A stretch of 64,000 bases of DNA. Origin: Rhabdothermincola_A sp041688815. Its GTDB lineage: Bacteria; Actinomycetota; Acidimicrobiia; Acidimicrobiales; Acidimicrobilacustridaceae. The notes beneath the pieces are model-generated. The model saw only the letters and a list, made by a program, of their open reading frames with translations, was not told where the DNA came from and did not search any database. A program made the position numbers and the translations under genes. The DNA lies in the NCBI GenBank assembly GCA_041688815.1, contig JBDNHK010000089.1, positions 51,207 to 115,206 on the forward strand, read 5' to 3'. Below are positions 15,564 to 23,595 of this stretch, one piece after another (positions within the stretch are counted from its first letter, which is position 1; each line of letters starts with the position of its first letter).

Positions 15564-17019
15564 GTGTCGAGCGCCACCGGGTGTAGCGCCCGGGGCGGGG
15601 CCAGCTCGTGAGCTCCGGTCGCAGCGGATCCACCGTTCGGACCTTCCACGCGCCGGCCCAGACCCCGGTTCCGTAGGCGATCTGGTCGCTCACTCGGCAC
15701 ACGACCCACCGCACCGGGTCGAGCGGAGGTCGGTCGCGGACCCACTCCCACAGGGGCGGGAGGACGACTGCGGCGAGAATGACCCGTCGGGCCCGCCGGC
15801 TGGTCAGCGCGGCGGCGAACGTCAGGGGCCACCACGGGCGCAGCATCGATTCGGCGAGGAGCTTGCCGGCGCTGAGGTGGCCCTGGGCGGCGAGTCGGGC
15901 CGCCACTGGGAACGGGTGCTGGAGGGCGGCCAGACGGCGGGCCAGGAGGTCGACGGTGACGGCGCCGGTGGCCAGGGCGGCCAGAGGGTGGCCCGTGGCC
16001 AGAAGAGCCCACAGGGCGACGCTCGAGGCCGATGCCTCGACGGGCGCCAGAGCTCCCGGGTGCCGGGCGGCCAGCGGCCCGGCCGACGTTCCGTAGTCGT
16101 AGCGGCGCCGGGCCCATGCCCAGAGCTCGGTGCGATGCCGGTGCATGACTCGCACGCCGGGTTCGTAGCGAACCGTCCACCCGGCCTCGTCGAGCCGCCA
16201 CACGAGATCGACGTCCTCACCGACCGGCATCGCCTCGTCGAACCCCCCCAACCCGCGGACCACGTCGGTACGCACCACCAGAGCGGCCGAAGGCAGGTAC
16301 GACACCCGACTGCGGGCTCGCACTCGGGCTGGTCGAGCCCCGAGGTCGAGGGGGGCACGGGCGTTCTCGTACCGGGCCAGGACGGAGCCTGTCGGCCCGG
16401 CCGGGCCCACGATACGGGGGCCCACGGCGGCCACGAGGGGGTCGGCGAAGTGGACGAGCAGGCCCTCGATCCAACCGGGATCGGGCTCGCAGTCGGCATC
16501 GACGAAGGCGGTGTAGGTGGTCGAGACCTCACCGAGGCCGGTGTTGCGGGCCGCGGCTGGTCCACCGTTCACCGGTCGGCGAACGATCTCGATCCGGCGA
16601 CTGGTCGTCGTGACCGGGGCCGGGCTGGCGTCGTCCACCACCACGATCCGCAGACCGTCGGGCAGAGCCTCCAGCGCGGCCGTCAGTCCGTCGCCCAGTG
16701 ATCCCCGAACCGGGACCACCACCGTCACCGCGAGGGATGGGTTCACCGGTGCCAGACCATCGGGGTGGACCAGGCCCCCGTCGAGCAGCCGGCGGGTGAG
16801 CGCCGTGGCCTGACCTCCGCGGGGGACGGGCTCACCGGTCACGAGCTTCTTGACGAGAGCCCCTCCCGCGCCAGTGAGTCGGGCGATCCGGAGGGGAGAC
16901 CCGCCGATCATCACGGTGGCGTTGTCGACGAGGCTCGTGGAGGCGTCGAGGGCAACGGTGACCCCGGCCAGGTCGTCCCGGGGGAGCGGAACCGGGAAGG
17001 CGGCCGGTGCGTCGCTCAC
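15550..17019 (-). CDS. mftF: Mycofactocin biosynthesis glycosyltransferase MftF
   Basis: The 489-residue protein has an N-terminal extension (to about 95) typical of MftF, then a GT2 (GT-A fold) glycosyltransferase domain with VTVVVPVRGS, VVVDDASP, NGGPAAARNTGL and the DXD-like DADCEPD. A C-terminal region has membrane-associated helices and RYTRWRSTLSRR. MftF extends mycofactocin with a chain of beta-1,4-linked glucose residues. The start ATG overlaps the mftE stop by four bases. Together with SDR, moxR, VWA and mftE it forms one minus-strand operon. It is last in the operon, and its 3' end overlaps the convergent FKBP gene. Confidence 0.93.
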   Translation of the reverse strand: MSDAPAAFPVPLPRDDLAGVTVALDASTSLVDNATVMIGGSPLRIARLTGAGGALVKKLVTGEPVPRGGQATALTRRLLDGGLVHPDGLAPVNPSLAVTVVVPVRGSLGDGLTAALEALPDGLRIVVVDDASPAPVTTTSRRIEIVRRPVNGGPAAARNTGLGEVSTTYTAFVDADCEPDPGWIEGLLVHFADPLVAAVGPRIVGPAGPTGSVLARYENARAPLDLGARPARVRARSRVSYLPSAALVVRTDVVRGLGGFDEAMPVGEDVDLVWRLDEAGWTVRYEPGVRVMHRHRTELWAWARRRYDYGTSAGPLAARHPGALAPVEASASSVALWALLATGHPLAALATGAVTVDLLARRLAALQHPFPVAARLAAQGHLSAGKLLAESMLRPWWPLTFAAALTSRRARRVILAAVVLPPLWEWVRDRPPLDPVRWVVCRVSDQIAYGTGVWAGAWKVRTVDPLRPELTSWPRPGRYTRWRSTLSRR

Positions 17020-17708
17020 GGGGTGACGAGGTCGTCGACCAGACGGTCGAGGTCGGCGCTGAGTCGGGCCAGGAACTGGTGGCCTGCCGACGCGGATGCG
17101 CCGGTCGGATCGCCCAGGACTCCGTTGGGAGAAACGGCGAGCACTCCCGCCCGGCGCAGGTCGGGCATCAGCTCAGAGAGGGGAGCGGTGGCGCCGGCGA
17201 CGGCCTGATCGAGGCGCACGGTGTCGGGGGCCACGGCCAGCATGAGCGACGTCTCGGTGTGGCCGGCGTGGGCATCGCCGTCGGGGATGGATGCGAACCA
17301 GGCCCTGGTCGACCGCCCCTCCGCCGTCAGGGTGGCGGTGGCCCGTTGCATCGCCTCGGCATTGCCACCGTGGCCACACACCAGCACGACCGCCCGGAAG
17401 ACGTCGGCGGACCGCACGAGCTCGGTCAACAGCAACTCGAGGGCCGCGTGCCCGATCGACAACGTGCCGGCGAAGCCGGCGTGCTCCCCACTCGATCCGT
17501 AGGGCACCGGTGGCGCGACGAGGGTGTCAGCGCGCCGTTGGGCCACGGTCGCGGCCACGGCGCACGCGATGCGGGTGTCGGTGTCGAGGGGGAGATGAGG
17601 CCCGTGCTGCTCGGTGCTGCCGAACGGGATCAGCAGCACCGAGTTGGACGCGACGGCATCGAGCTCGATCCAGGTCTGGTCGGCCACCGACCACGGGGGA
17701 GACGACAT
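17016..17708 (-). CDS. mftE: Mycofactocin precursor peptide peptidase MftE (creatininase family)
   Basis: The 230-residue protein is of the creatininase superfamily. Metal ligands are E33, H35 and D44 in FGSTEQHGPHLPLDTD, plus GHGGNAEAM and the glutamate of HTETSLMLAV. MftE cleaves the MftC-modified MftA peptide to release the C-terminal Val-Tyr-derived dipeptide (AHDP) that becomes the redox cofactor. Length and motifs match MftE rather than creatininase, and the adjacency to mftF confirms it. Start ATG 17708; 78 bases separate it from the VWA gene upstream. Confidence 0.93.
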   Translation of the reverse strand: MSSPPWSVADQTWIELDAVASNSVLLIPFGSTEQHGPHLPLDTDTRIACAVAATVAQRRADTLVAPPVPYGSSGEHAGFAGTLSIGHAALELLLTELVRSADVFRAVVLVCGHGGNAEAMQRATATLTAEGRSTRAWFASIPDGDAHAGHTETSLMLAVAPDTVRLDQAVAGATAPLSELMPDLRRAGVLAVSPNGVLGDPTGASASAGHQFLARLSADLDRLVDDLVTP

Positions 17709-17786
17709 CGTCCTGCAGTCTCGCGCTCGCCGCCGAGGCCGGATGGAGCCGGCGTTTCCTCGCCGTCCGCCGCCCGTTTCTTTGCT

Positions 17787-18848
17787 TCAGCCGCTGAAGG
17801 CCTGCGTGAGGGCGTCGGGCACGGCGCTCGGGCCGGTGATGGGGAGCCATCGGGCGCCGACGGCCCGAGCCAGGCGAGCGGCATCGTCGACGTCGTCGTC
17901 GGGGGCGATGAGGATGAGCTCGTCGAGGGCGGCGGCCGCGGCGATCGGATCGGCGCCGCAGGTGGAGCGGGCGTCGGAGAGCAGGACGGTCACTCGCCTC
18001 CTGGCCGCCGATCGTTCGAGCTGCTGTCGGGCGGCGCGCAGGGCCCGAGCGAGGTCGGTCGGCCCGTGCCCTCGGAGGCAGAAGAGGTCGTCGACGATCG
18101 ATTCGATCGGTCGGGATGATCCCTGTGGTGACAGCACGATCACCCGGTCGGAGAAGGCCAGGACCGAGACGTCCTGCGGGGCCCGCCAGGTGCAGGCGGC
18201 GGCGGCCATGGCGGCGGTGGCGAGGCGTTTCCCACCCATCGATCCGGAGCGGTCGACGACAAGACACACCGCCATGTCGGGTCGGCCCCATTCGCGGGCT
18301 CGGAGGTTCTCGAGGTGGGGGGTCTCGTCGCGACCGCGAGCGGCGAGGAGGGCGTCGAGGGAACGGTCGAGGTCGACCTCGGCGAGGGTGCGATCGGCGG
18401 CGACCTCTCGCATCCGTCCGATCCCCCGACGACGAGCCGTGCCGGCGCGGCCCAGGTCGACCACCAGTCGGCCGGCCAGCTGGCGGGCCAGGGCTCGGAG
18501 GCGCTCGTCGGTCGCGCCCGTCAGTTCGGCGAGCAGCCGGAGAGCATCGTCGGCATCGGCGCCGAGGGCTTCGTCGAGCGCCGCCTCGTCGATGGTGCCC
18601 ACGTCGGGGGAGACCTCTTCGAAATGGGGGTGGCGGCCCAGATCCCGGCGCGAGCTGGTGCGCCGTCGGCCTTCGTCGATGGCGGCTCGGGCGGCGTCGC
18701 CTTCATCGATGTGGTCGTCCTCTTCCGTCCGGTCGTTGCCCCCCGGACGGGGGGTCAGGCTTTTCCCGCGGCGCCCATCGGTGGGGCGGTCGGGGCGCCA
18801 CCGTCGTCGGCGGCCGGATCGGCGGGGTCGAGGGCGAGCATGGACCAA
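17787..18848 (-). CDS. VWA-domain protein paired with MoxR, inside the mycofactocin operon
   Basis: About 350 residues. The first part is charged and helical; the C-terminal half is a von Willebrand factor A domain with a complete MIDAS (DRSGSMGG near residue 199; T in GPTDLARAL; D in LLSDARSTCG). The organisation resembles VWA partners of MoxR ATPases (CoxE/BchD type), which work together to insert metals or remodel enzymes. The start is uncertain: the open frame begins with TTG at 18848, overlapping moxR by about 90 bases. A CTG at 18758 abuts the moxR stop and no ATG/GTG lies between, so the true N-terminus is unresolved. It belongs to the operon SDR-moxR-VWA-mftE-mftF. Confidence 0.8.
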   Translation of the reverse strand: MVHARPRPRRSGRRRRWRPDRPTDGRRGKSLTPRPGGNDRTEEDDHIDEGDAARAAIDEGRRRTSSRRDLGRHPHFEEVSPDVGTIDEAALDEALGADADDALRLLAELTGATDERLRALARQLAGRLVVDLGRAGTARRRGIGRMREVAADRTLAEVDLDRSLDALLAARGRDETPHLENLRAREWGRPDMAVCLVVDRSGSMGGKRLATAAMAAAACTWRAPQDVSVLAFSDRVIVLSPQGSSRPIESIVDDLFCLRGHGPTDLARALRAARQQLERSAARRRVTVLLSDARSTCGADPIAAAAALDELILIAPDDDVDDAARLARAVGARWLPITGPSAVPDALTQAFSG

Positions 18849-19714
18849 AGCTCACGGATCAGCTCCTCCGCGGTGCGCCCACCGCCTTCGCGCATGCGGA
18901 CCCGCCCGGAGAGAGCGGCGAGGGCGGCATCGAGGCCGGTGGCGTCGTCGCCCGCGGTGGTGGCCCGCAGCAGAGCGAGTTGGTGGGCCACGGTGACGAG
19001 GTCGATGGCGCCACGGACCGACGAGCCCACTCGGACGTCGGGGTGTTGGCGGGTGGCGCGCACCACCCGCACCGAGCGGCGCACCAGGGCGGCGTCGGCC
19101 GAGGGATCCGCCCGGTTCACGATCTCGCGCTCGGCGACCTCGTCCTGGTAGCCCATGGCCACGCGGCAGACCCGGTCGTAGACGGCGGAGGAGATGCGGG
19201 CGGTGCCGATGGTGTCGAACGGGTTCATGGCGGCCACCACCCGGAAGCCCGGCTCGGCCTCCACCTTGCCCAATCGGGGGATGTGCAGTTCCCCTTCGCT
19301 CATGGCGGTGATCACCACGTTCAGCGTCTCCTCGGGGACGCGGTTGATCTCCTCGAGGTAGAGCAGTGCGCCGGCGCGCATGGCCTCGACCAGCGGTCCG
19401 TCGAGGAACACGTCGGGCGAGTAGCCGTCGGCGAGCACGCGGGCCGGGTCGAACGTGCCGGTGAGGCGGGCGGGCGTCAGCTCGGCGTTGCCCTCGACGA
19501 AGACCAGCTCCACGCCGGCGACGACGGCCAGGCTGCGCAGGAGCGTGGACTTGCCCGTTCCGGGCGGCCCTTCGAGCAGCACGTGGCGGTGGGCGGCCAG
19601 CGCCGCCAGGACCACCTCGATCTCGTTGCGGCGGCCCACGAGGGCCTCGTCGAGTGCATCCACGACGGCTGGGGTCAGGTCCAGGCCCGAGTGGGGGTCG
19701 GTCGAGTCGGTCAC
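18755..19714 (-). CDS. MoxR-family AAA+ ATPase inside the mycofactocin operon
   Basis: A 319-residue AAA+ ATPase of the MoxR clade: Walker A GPPGTGKST (about residues 48-56), Walker B LLYLEEINRV (about 118-127), sensor-1 AMNPFDTIG, and an arginine-finger region near DRVCRVAMGY. MoxR proteins act as chaperones with VWA partners, activating enzymes such as methanol dehydrogenase or CO dehydrogenase. The GTG start at 19714 overlaps the SDR stop by four bases (GTGA), and the VWA gene follows directly. Placement between a mycofactocin-type SDR and mftE/mftF suggests it activates a mycofactocin-linked enzyme. This is inference. Confidence 0.88.
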   Translation of the reverse strand: MTDSTDPHSGLDLTPAVVDALDEALVGRRNEIEVVLAALAAHRHVLLEGPPGTGKSTLLRSLAVVAGVELVFVEGNAELTPARLTGTFDPARVLADGYSPDVFLDGPLVEAMRAGALLYLEEINRVPEETLNVVITAMSEGELHIPRLGKVEAEPGFRVVAAMNPFDTIGTARISSAVYDRVCRVAMGYQDEVAEREIVNRADPSADAALVRRSVRVVRATRQHPDVRVGSSVRGAIDLVTVAHQLALLRATTAGDDATGLDAALAALSGRVRMREGGGRTAEELIRELWSMLALDPADPAADDGGAPTAPPMGAAGKA

Positions 19715-20529
19715 GGCCGGAAGCCGCCGTCGACGTCGAGCACGGCGCCGGTGAGCGCGCCCGGCGCGTCGGTGCACAACCAGGCGATGGTCTGGGCGAT
19801 CTCGTCGGGGTCGATCGCCCGCTGGATGCGGGTCTGGCGGGCGAACGAGCCCGGTTCGGCGAGACCGTAGATCGCCGCGCTGGCGTCGAGCATCGGCGTC
19901 GTCGTGGATCCGGGGGCAACGGCGTTGGCGGTGACCCCGGTCGGTCCGAGCTCGGCCGCGAGCGCCTTCACCAGGCCGGCCACGCCGTGCTTGGCCGCGC
20001 TGTAGGCCGCCAAGCTCGGCAGACCGTGGTGGGCCGCGCTCGATGCCACGGCGACGAAACGACCCCGTCGGGGCTCGGGCCGGGCGAGCAGGTGGGGGAC
20101 GGTGGCTCTCGCCAGGTGGAAGACACCGGTGAGGTTGACGTCGATCATGGTGTGCCAGGCGTCGTCGCTCGTCTCCCAGGTCGGAGGCCCGCCGGCCACC
20201 GCGCCGGAGGCGGCCACGACCGCGTCGAGGCGCCCGTGACGGTCGACGATGCCGTTGATGACGTCGGTGAGCGCGACGTGGTCACGCACGTCGACGACAT
20301 GCCCCTCGGCGGTCGGTCCGCACTCGGCGACGGTGGCCTCGAGTTGGGCTTCGGTGGCCGGACGGTACGGCCCGGGCAGATCGCTGGCGCCGGCGGCATC
20401 GGAGGCGGCTCCGAGATCGAGCAGGGCCACCCGCCATCCGGCAGCGACGAGGCGAAGGCCGGTGGCCGCCCCCATCCCCCGGGCGCCCCCGGTGATCACG
20501 GCCACCGGGGTGTTGTCTCCGCCGCTCAT
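19711..20529 (-). CDS. Mycofactocin-coupled SDR family oxidoreductase
   Basis: A 272-residue short-chain dehydrogenase. The NAD-binding motif TGGARGMGAATGLRLV is at residues 14-29, the catalytic Ser is in VASSAAHHG, and the YxxxK is in YSAAKHG. It has the segment GPYRPATEAQLEATVA before the DVRD motif, which is characteristic of the SDR subfamily that keeps its NAD bound and passes electrons to mycofactocin instead of exchanging the cofactor. Substrate is probably an alcohol. It is the first gene of the minus-strand operon that continues with moxR, VWA, mftE and mftF. Start ATG 20529. Confidence 0.88.
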   Translation of the reverse strand: MSGGDNTPVAVITGGARGMGAATGLRLVAAGWRVALLDLGAASDAAGASDLPGPYRPATEAQLEATVAECGPTAEGHVVDVRDHVALTDVINGIVDRHGRLDAVVAASGAVAGGPPTWETSDDAWHTMIDVNLTGVFHLARATVPHLLARPEPRRGRFVAVASSAAHHGLPSLAAYSAAKHGVAGLVKALAAELGPTGVTANAVAPGSTTTPMLDASAAIYGLAEPGSFARQTRIQRAIDPDEIAQTIAWLCTDAPGALTGAVLDVDGGFRP

Positions 20530-20686
20530 GGGGACACCGGACGATCGCCGGGTCCGGGTGGACAGGATGGCGCCTTCGCCGTGGCGGTGGGGGTGGGGGC
20601 CATCAGCGGTGATCCTACGGCGCTGGTCCCGGGCCGGTGACCGGAGCCGTGGATGTCTTCGGGCTGTGAGGTCGCGCGTACGTTCG

Positions 20687-22255
20687 ATGAGATACCCTCG
20701 CCTCGTGGCTGTGAGAGCGAAGAAGGACGGGCCTGCACGTCGTCAGGGGACGACGACGTCGAACTTCGGGGTGTCGAAGCGCGAAAGCCACGATTCGTCC
20801 GGGTTCTACGAGCGCTTCCGGGCGCCGGAGCTGAGTGCGGATGCGACCGTGGCCGTACCCGAGCCCGTCGAGAACCCGTTCGTCGTCGGTGATGCACGGA
20901 ACATGAGTGCGGTCTCCGATGGCTCGGTCGCGCTCGTCGTCACGTCCCCTCCTTACTTCGCCGGCAAACAGTATGAGGAGGAGCTCGAGCGAGAGGGCGT
21001 TCCTGCGTCGTACCTCGAGTACCTCGACATGTTGCGCGAGGTGTTCCGCGAGTGCATCCGGGTGCTCGAGCCGGGTGGGCGCATCGCCGTGAACGTGGCC
21101 AACCTCGGTCGCAAGCCCTACCGGAGTCTGTCGGCCGATGTCATCGGCATCCTCCAGGACGACCTCGGTCTGCTGTTGCGGGGCGAGGTTATCTGGCAGA
21201 AGGCCGAGGGGGCCAGCGGGTCGTGTGCCTGGGGTTCCTTCCGCAGCCCCAGCAACCCCGTGCTGCGCGACATCACCGAGCGGATCGTCATCGCCAGCAA
21301 GGGCCGGTTCGATCGGGCTGTCCCGGTGAAGAAGCGGGCCGCCGCCGGCTTGCCGCACGTGAGCACCATCGGCACCGACGACTTCATGGCCCTCACCCTC
21401 GACGTGTGGTCCATTCCGCCGGAGAGCGCCCGGAGAGTCGGGCACCCGGCCCCCTTTCCCGTGGAGCTCCCGGAGCAGCTCATCCGTCTGTACACGTTCG
21501 AAGACGACCTCGTGCTCGACCCGTTCATGGGCAGCGGCTCCTCTTTGGTCGCGGCCGCTCGCCTGGGGCGACGCTACGTGGGGTACGACCTCGACCCCGA
21601 GTACGCCGAACTGGCCCGGCGCCGGGTGGCCGAGGAGCTCAGCGCGCCGCCTTCGGGGGGCGGGGACGGTGGGGCACCTGATGACTTGGAGCCGCCTCGG
21701 GTGCTGGAACCGCTCGCGGCCGGACAGGTGCTTGGTGGTGAGGACTTTCAGAGTCGCGCGAGCCGGGAGGGGAAGGCCGCACAGAAGCTTGCCGAGGAGG
21801 TACTTCAGACGGCTGGATTCAGGTTGATTGACCGGAACCTTCGGATCCGCCGTACGGGTGTGGTGGTGAACTTCGTGGGCGAGGACCATGACGGCCGAAC
21901 GTGGTTCTTCGACGTCTCGGGTGCGTTCACCAGCCATCGAGGTGGTCTTCTCCGCACCGACACGGTGTGGAAGTCGCTCGGCCGTGCGGCGGTGCTCCGA
22001 TCGGTTACGGCCGACGAGGATGAACCCATCCCCGTCGTGTTTCTAACGAGTCATCTGCCGAAGCGGACCAGTGAAGGCGATACGGCACTGCGTGCGGCTG
22101 GCCGGTCGGTGTTCTTCGATGCTGTAGAGATGCTCTCTGCCGAGGGGCTGGTCCGGCTCGAGTCCTACGCCGCCGGGGGTCACGCCGATCGACCCCTCCC
22201 CGGGTTCTGGACAGAGTCCGAGCTCGAGGCCCGGCCGGTCGAGCGGCGGAACTGA
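20687..22255 (+). CDS. DNA methyltransferase (beta class, SPPY) with a long nuclease-like C-terminal domain
   Basis: A 522-residue protein. Residues 60-320 form an amino-methyltransferase with catalytic motif IV TSPPYF (86-91) placed before motif I DPFMGSGSS (278-286). This beta-class order with SPPY suggests N4-cytosine methylation. A Gly-rich linker (about 320-350) leads to a second domain (about 355-485) with REGKAAQKLAEEVLQTAGF, then VVVNFVGEDHDGRTWFFDVSG. The latter resembles the beta-hairpin of PD-(D/E)XK nucleases, but with N where the first Asp is expected and D-V-S where E-x-K is expected. The function of this part is unknown. The next gene starts 15 bases downstream. ATG 20687 is chosen; GTG 20705 and 20711 are alternatives. 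Confidence 0.85.
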   Translation: MRYPRLVAVRAKKDGPARRQGTTTSNFGVSKRESHDSSGFYERFRAPELSADATVAVPEPVENPFVVGDARNMSAVSDGSVALVVTSPPYFAGKQYEEELEREGVPASYLEYLDMLREVFRECIRVLEPGGRIAVNVANLGRKPYRSLSADVIGILQDDLGLLLRGEVIWQKAEGASGSCAWGSFRSPSNPVLRDITERIVIASKGRFDRAVPVKKRAAAGLPHVSTIGTDDFMALTLDVWSIPPESARRVGHPAPFPVELPEQLIRLYTFEDDLVLDPFMGSGSSLVAAARLGRRYVGYDLDPEYAELARRRVAEELSAPPSGGGDGGAPDDLEPPRVLEPLAAGQVLGGEDFQSRASREGKAAQKLAEEVLQTAGFRLIDRNLRIRRTGVVVNFVGEDHDGRTWFFDVSGAFTSHRGGLLRTDTVWKSLGRAAVLRSVTADEDEPIPVVFLTSHLPKRTSEGDTALRAAGRSVFFDAVEMLSAEGLVRLESYAAGGHADRPLPGFWTESELEARPVERRN

Positions 22256-22270
22256 ACAGACTTCTTTGTC

Positions 22271-23269
22271 GTGCCCGGTCTTCTGACAGATATAACGGAG
22301 TTGGCAACAGCGCTCGGGACGCTGGCCGATGACCTCAGAATCGGTCTCCGGTCCCGGCCACGCGAGCTACTCCACGTGCCGGACGAAGCATGGGACAGGG
22401 TGGTGCGGGCAGAGGACGAAGGCACGCATGCGACCGCCTTCGAGACCGCCTTCGCCAATGGCTGCGCTCTGCTCCATGCCAAGGATGGACTTAGGGGTAG
22501 ACGCCCGCGGCTTGTGGAGTGGAAGGGCCCACACCGTCCGCCCGGAGACGACGTGGTTCCAGCGGATCTGCGTATCGATCACGTGTACCAGGTGAGTTGC
22601 AAGTACCTGTCCCGGATCACCGTCAACGCGGGTCCGGCCCGCCTGTTTGATCGGCTGCTCGTCGGTGATGAGCGTTCAGTTCAGGATTGGTTCTCCGTCG
22701 TGGCGCCCACGGAATATCAGGAGTTCTACTCGGTTGCTCGAGAGCGCTCGCCCAATGTGCTGCCAGAGAACGTGGCGGACCTCGGTCGGGTAGATCGTGA
22801 TGCGCTGCGGGAGGTACTACGGGATCGTCGGCTCCCGACCGACCTTCAGGGCCCGTGGTCGGAGCTCTGTCAAGCCGTCTCACTGGCTTCAGCAGAACGA
22901 TGGCGGACGAATCTGAATGATCGTCGGCGTCGACTCCGGATGCTCTGGCGCCTCCTTCGAATTGGGGACGCCCCATACTTCGTGCTGGGTGCCGATGCGT
23001 CTTCGTCGCTTCGGCTTCGCTTGGGTTCCTCATGGGATTGGATGCAACGGTTCGAGCTCCGATCCTTCGAAGTGCATCCTCGGTTTGCTGGCCAGCCTGA
23101 GGTTGGCTGGGCAGGAGAAGTGCGTGATCGTGCTTCTGGTCTGGACAGGGTTGTGAAGGGACACGTTGAGATCCGTTGGAGTCATGGTCGGTTCCATGGC
23201 TCACCTGAGGCGAAGGTGTACCTCGACACGCATTCGCTGGACGTGCCGGGGTACCACCCATTGGTCTGA
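22271..23269 (+). CDS. Unknown protein partnered with the methyltransferase (possible restriction or defence factor)
   Basis: A 332-residue protein with no firmly recognised family. The first third holds a helix with ATAFETAFANGCALLHAKDG and then RPRLVEWKGPHRPPGDD. A segment PADLRIDHVYQVSCKYLS follows, where acidic residues and S-C-K/E-W-K could form a nuclease-like active site. The last third is beta-rich (VVKGHVEIRWSHGRFHGSPEAKVYLDTH). No membrane segments or signal peptide. It follows the methyltransferase by 15 bases on the same strand, so they form one operon. Its codons carry visibly more A/T at third positions than the neighbours, which suggests horizontal acquisition. GTG start at 22271. 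A role as cognate restriction enzyme is inference from position only. Confidence 0.6.
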   Translation: MPGLLTDITELATALGTLADDLRIGLRSRPRELLHVPDEAWDRVVRAEDEGTHATAFETAFANGCALLHAKDGLRGRRPRLVEWKGPHRPPGDDVVPADLRIDHVYQVSCKYLSRITVNAGPARLFDRLLVGDERSVQDWFSVVAPTEYQEFYSVARERSPNVLPENVADLGRVDRDALREVLRDRRLPTDLQGPWSELCQAVSLASAERWRTNLNDRRRRLRMLWRLLRIGDAPYFVLGADASSSLRLRLGSSWDWMQRFELRSFEVHPRFAGQPEVGWAGEVRDRASGLDRVVKGHVEIRWSHGRFHGSPEAKVYLDTHSLDVPGYHPLV

Positions 23270-23566
23270 GAGCCCAAGGCCGTCCGCGGTTCTTGTTTCA
23301 GTTCGAATCGGGCTCCCGGAGTGCCCCGACGGGCGAACCCGCCCAAGGCGCATCCACCCGGTAAAAGTGCGCCCAGTCCGCAGTCGGTGAGGGTGGCTGC
23401 CCGTTCAAGCTGGGCCGGGTCCGGGACGACCGCACCCTGCGGGAGTGATGGGAGTCCGGCGTCATCTCAGTGGTGACCGCTACGGCCGGGCCATAACAAC
23501 CAGCGCGCTCACAGGCCTCGTTCTTGAACGAATCCACCAAGAAAGTCCTCGGGTTTCTGCTTGTGC

Positions 23567-23582
23567 TCGTACGTATGTTCTG
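23567..23582 (+). promoter_or_regulatory. Candidate SOS (LexA) box upstream of the HNH gene
   Basis: TCGTAC-GTAT-GTTCTG matches the actinobacterial LexA consensus TCGAAC-N4-GTTCGA at nine of twelve fixed positions, including the full GTTC core on the right. It overlaps the promoter of the HNH gene; the -10 box starts two bases downstream. 13E12-type genes in mycobacteria are known to carry SOS boxes. Confidence 0.5.
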
Positions 23583-23583
23583 G

Positions 23584-23589
23584 TAGGGT
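23584..23589 (+). promoter_or_regulatory. -10 hexamer TAGGGT of the HNH gene promoter
   Basis: TAGGGT ends six bases before the ATG at 23596, the leaderless spacing seen at several other genes in the window. The LexA-like box lies in the spacer and would block polymerase when occupied. Confidence 0.45.
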
Positions 23590-23595
23590 TCGGGC

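Larger units (their letters stand above)
23270..23595. other. 326-base gene-free region ahead of the HNH gene
   Basis: No credible coding frame is seen. The region holds an inverted repeat TCGTTC-TT-GAACGA at 23518-23531, a LexA-box-like sequence at 23567-23582 and the promoter of the HNH gene. Base composition is less GC-rich than the flanks. It may include one edge of the inserted methyltransferase block. Confidence 0.6.

Noticed and set aside
23296..23320. GTTCGAATC resembling a tRNA T-loop
   Set aside because: The flanking bases do not form the T-stem or acceptor stem and no D- or anticodon arm is found; it is not a tRNA or an obvious attachment site.
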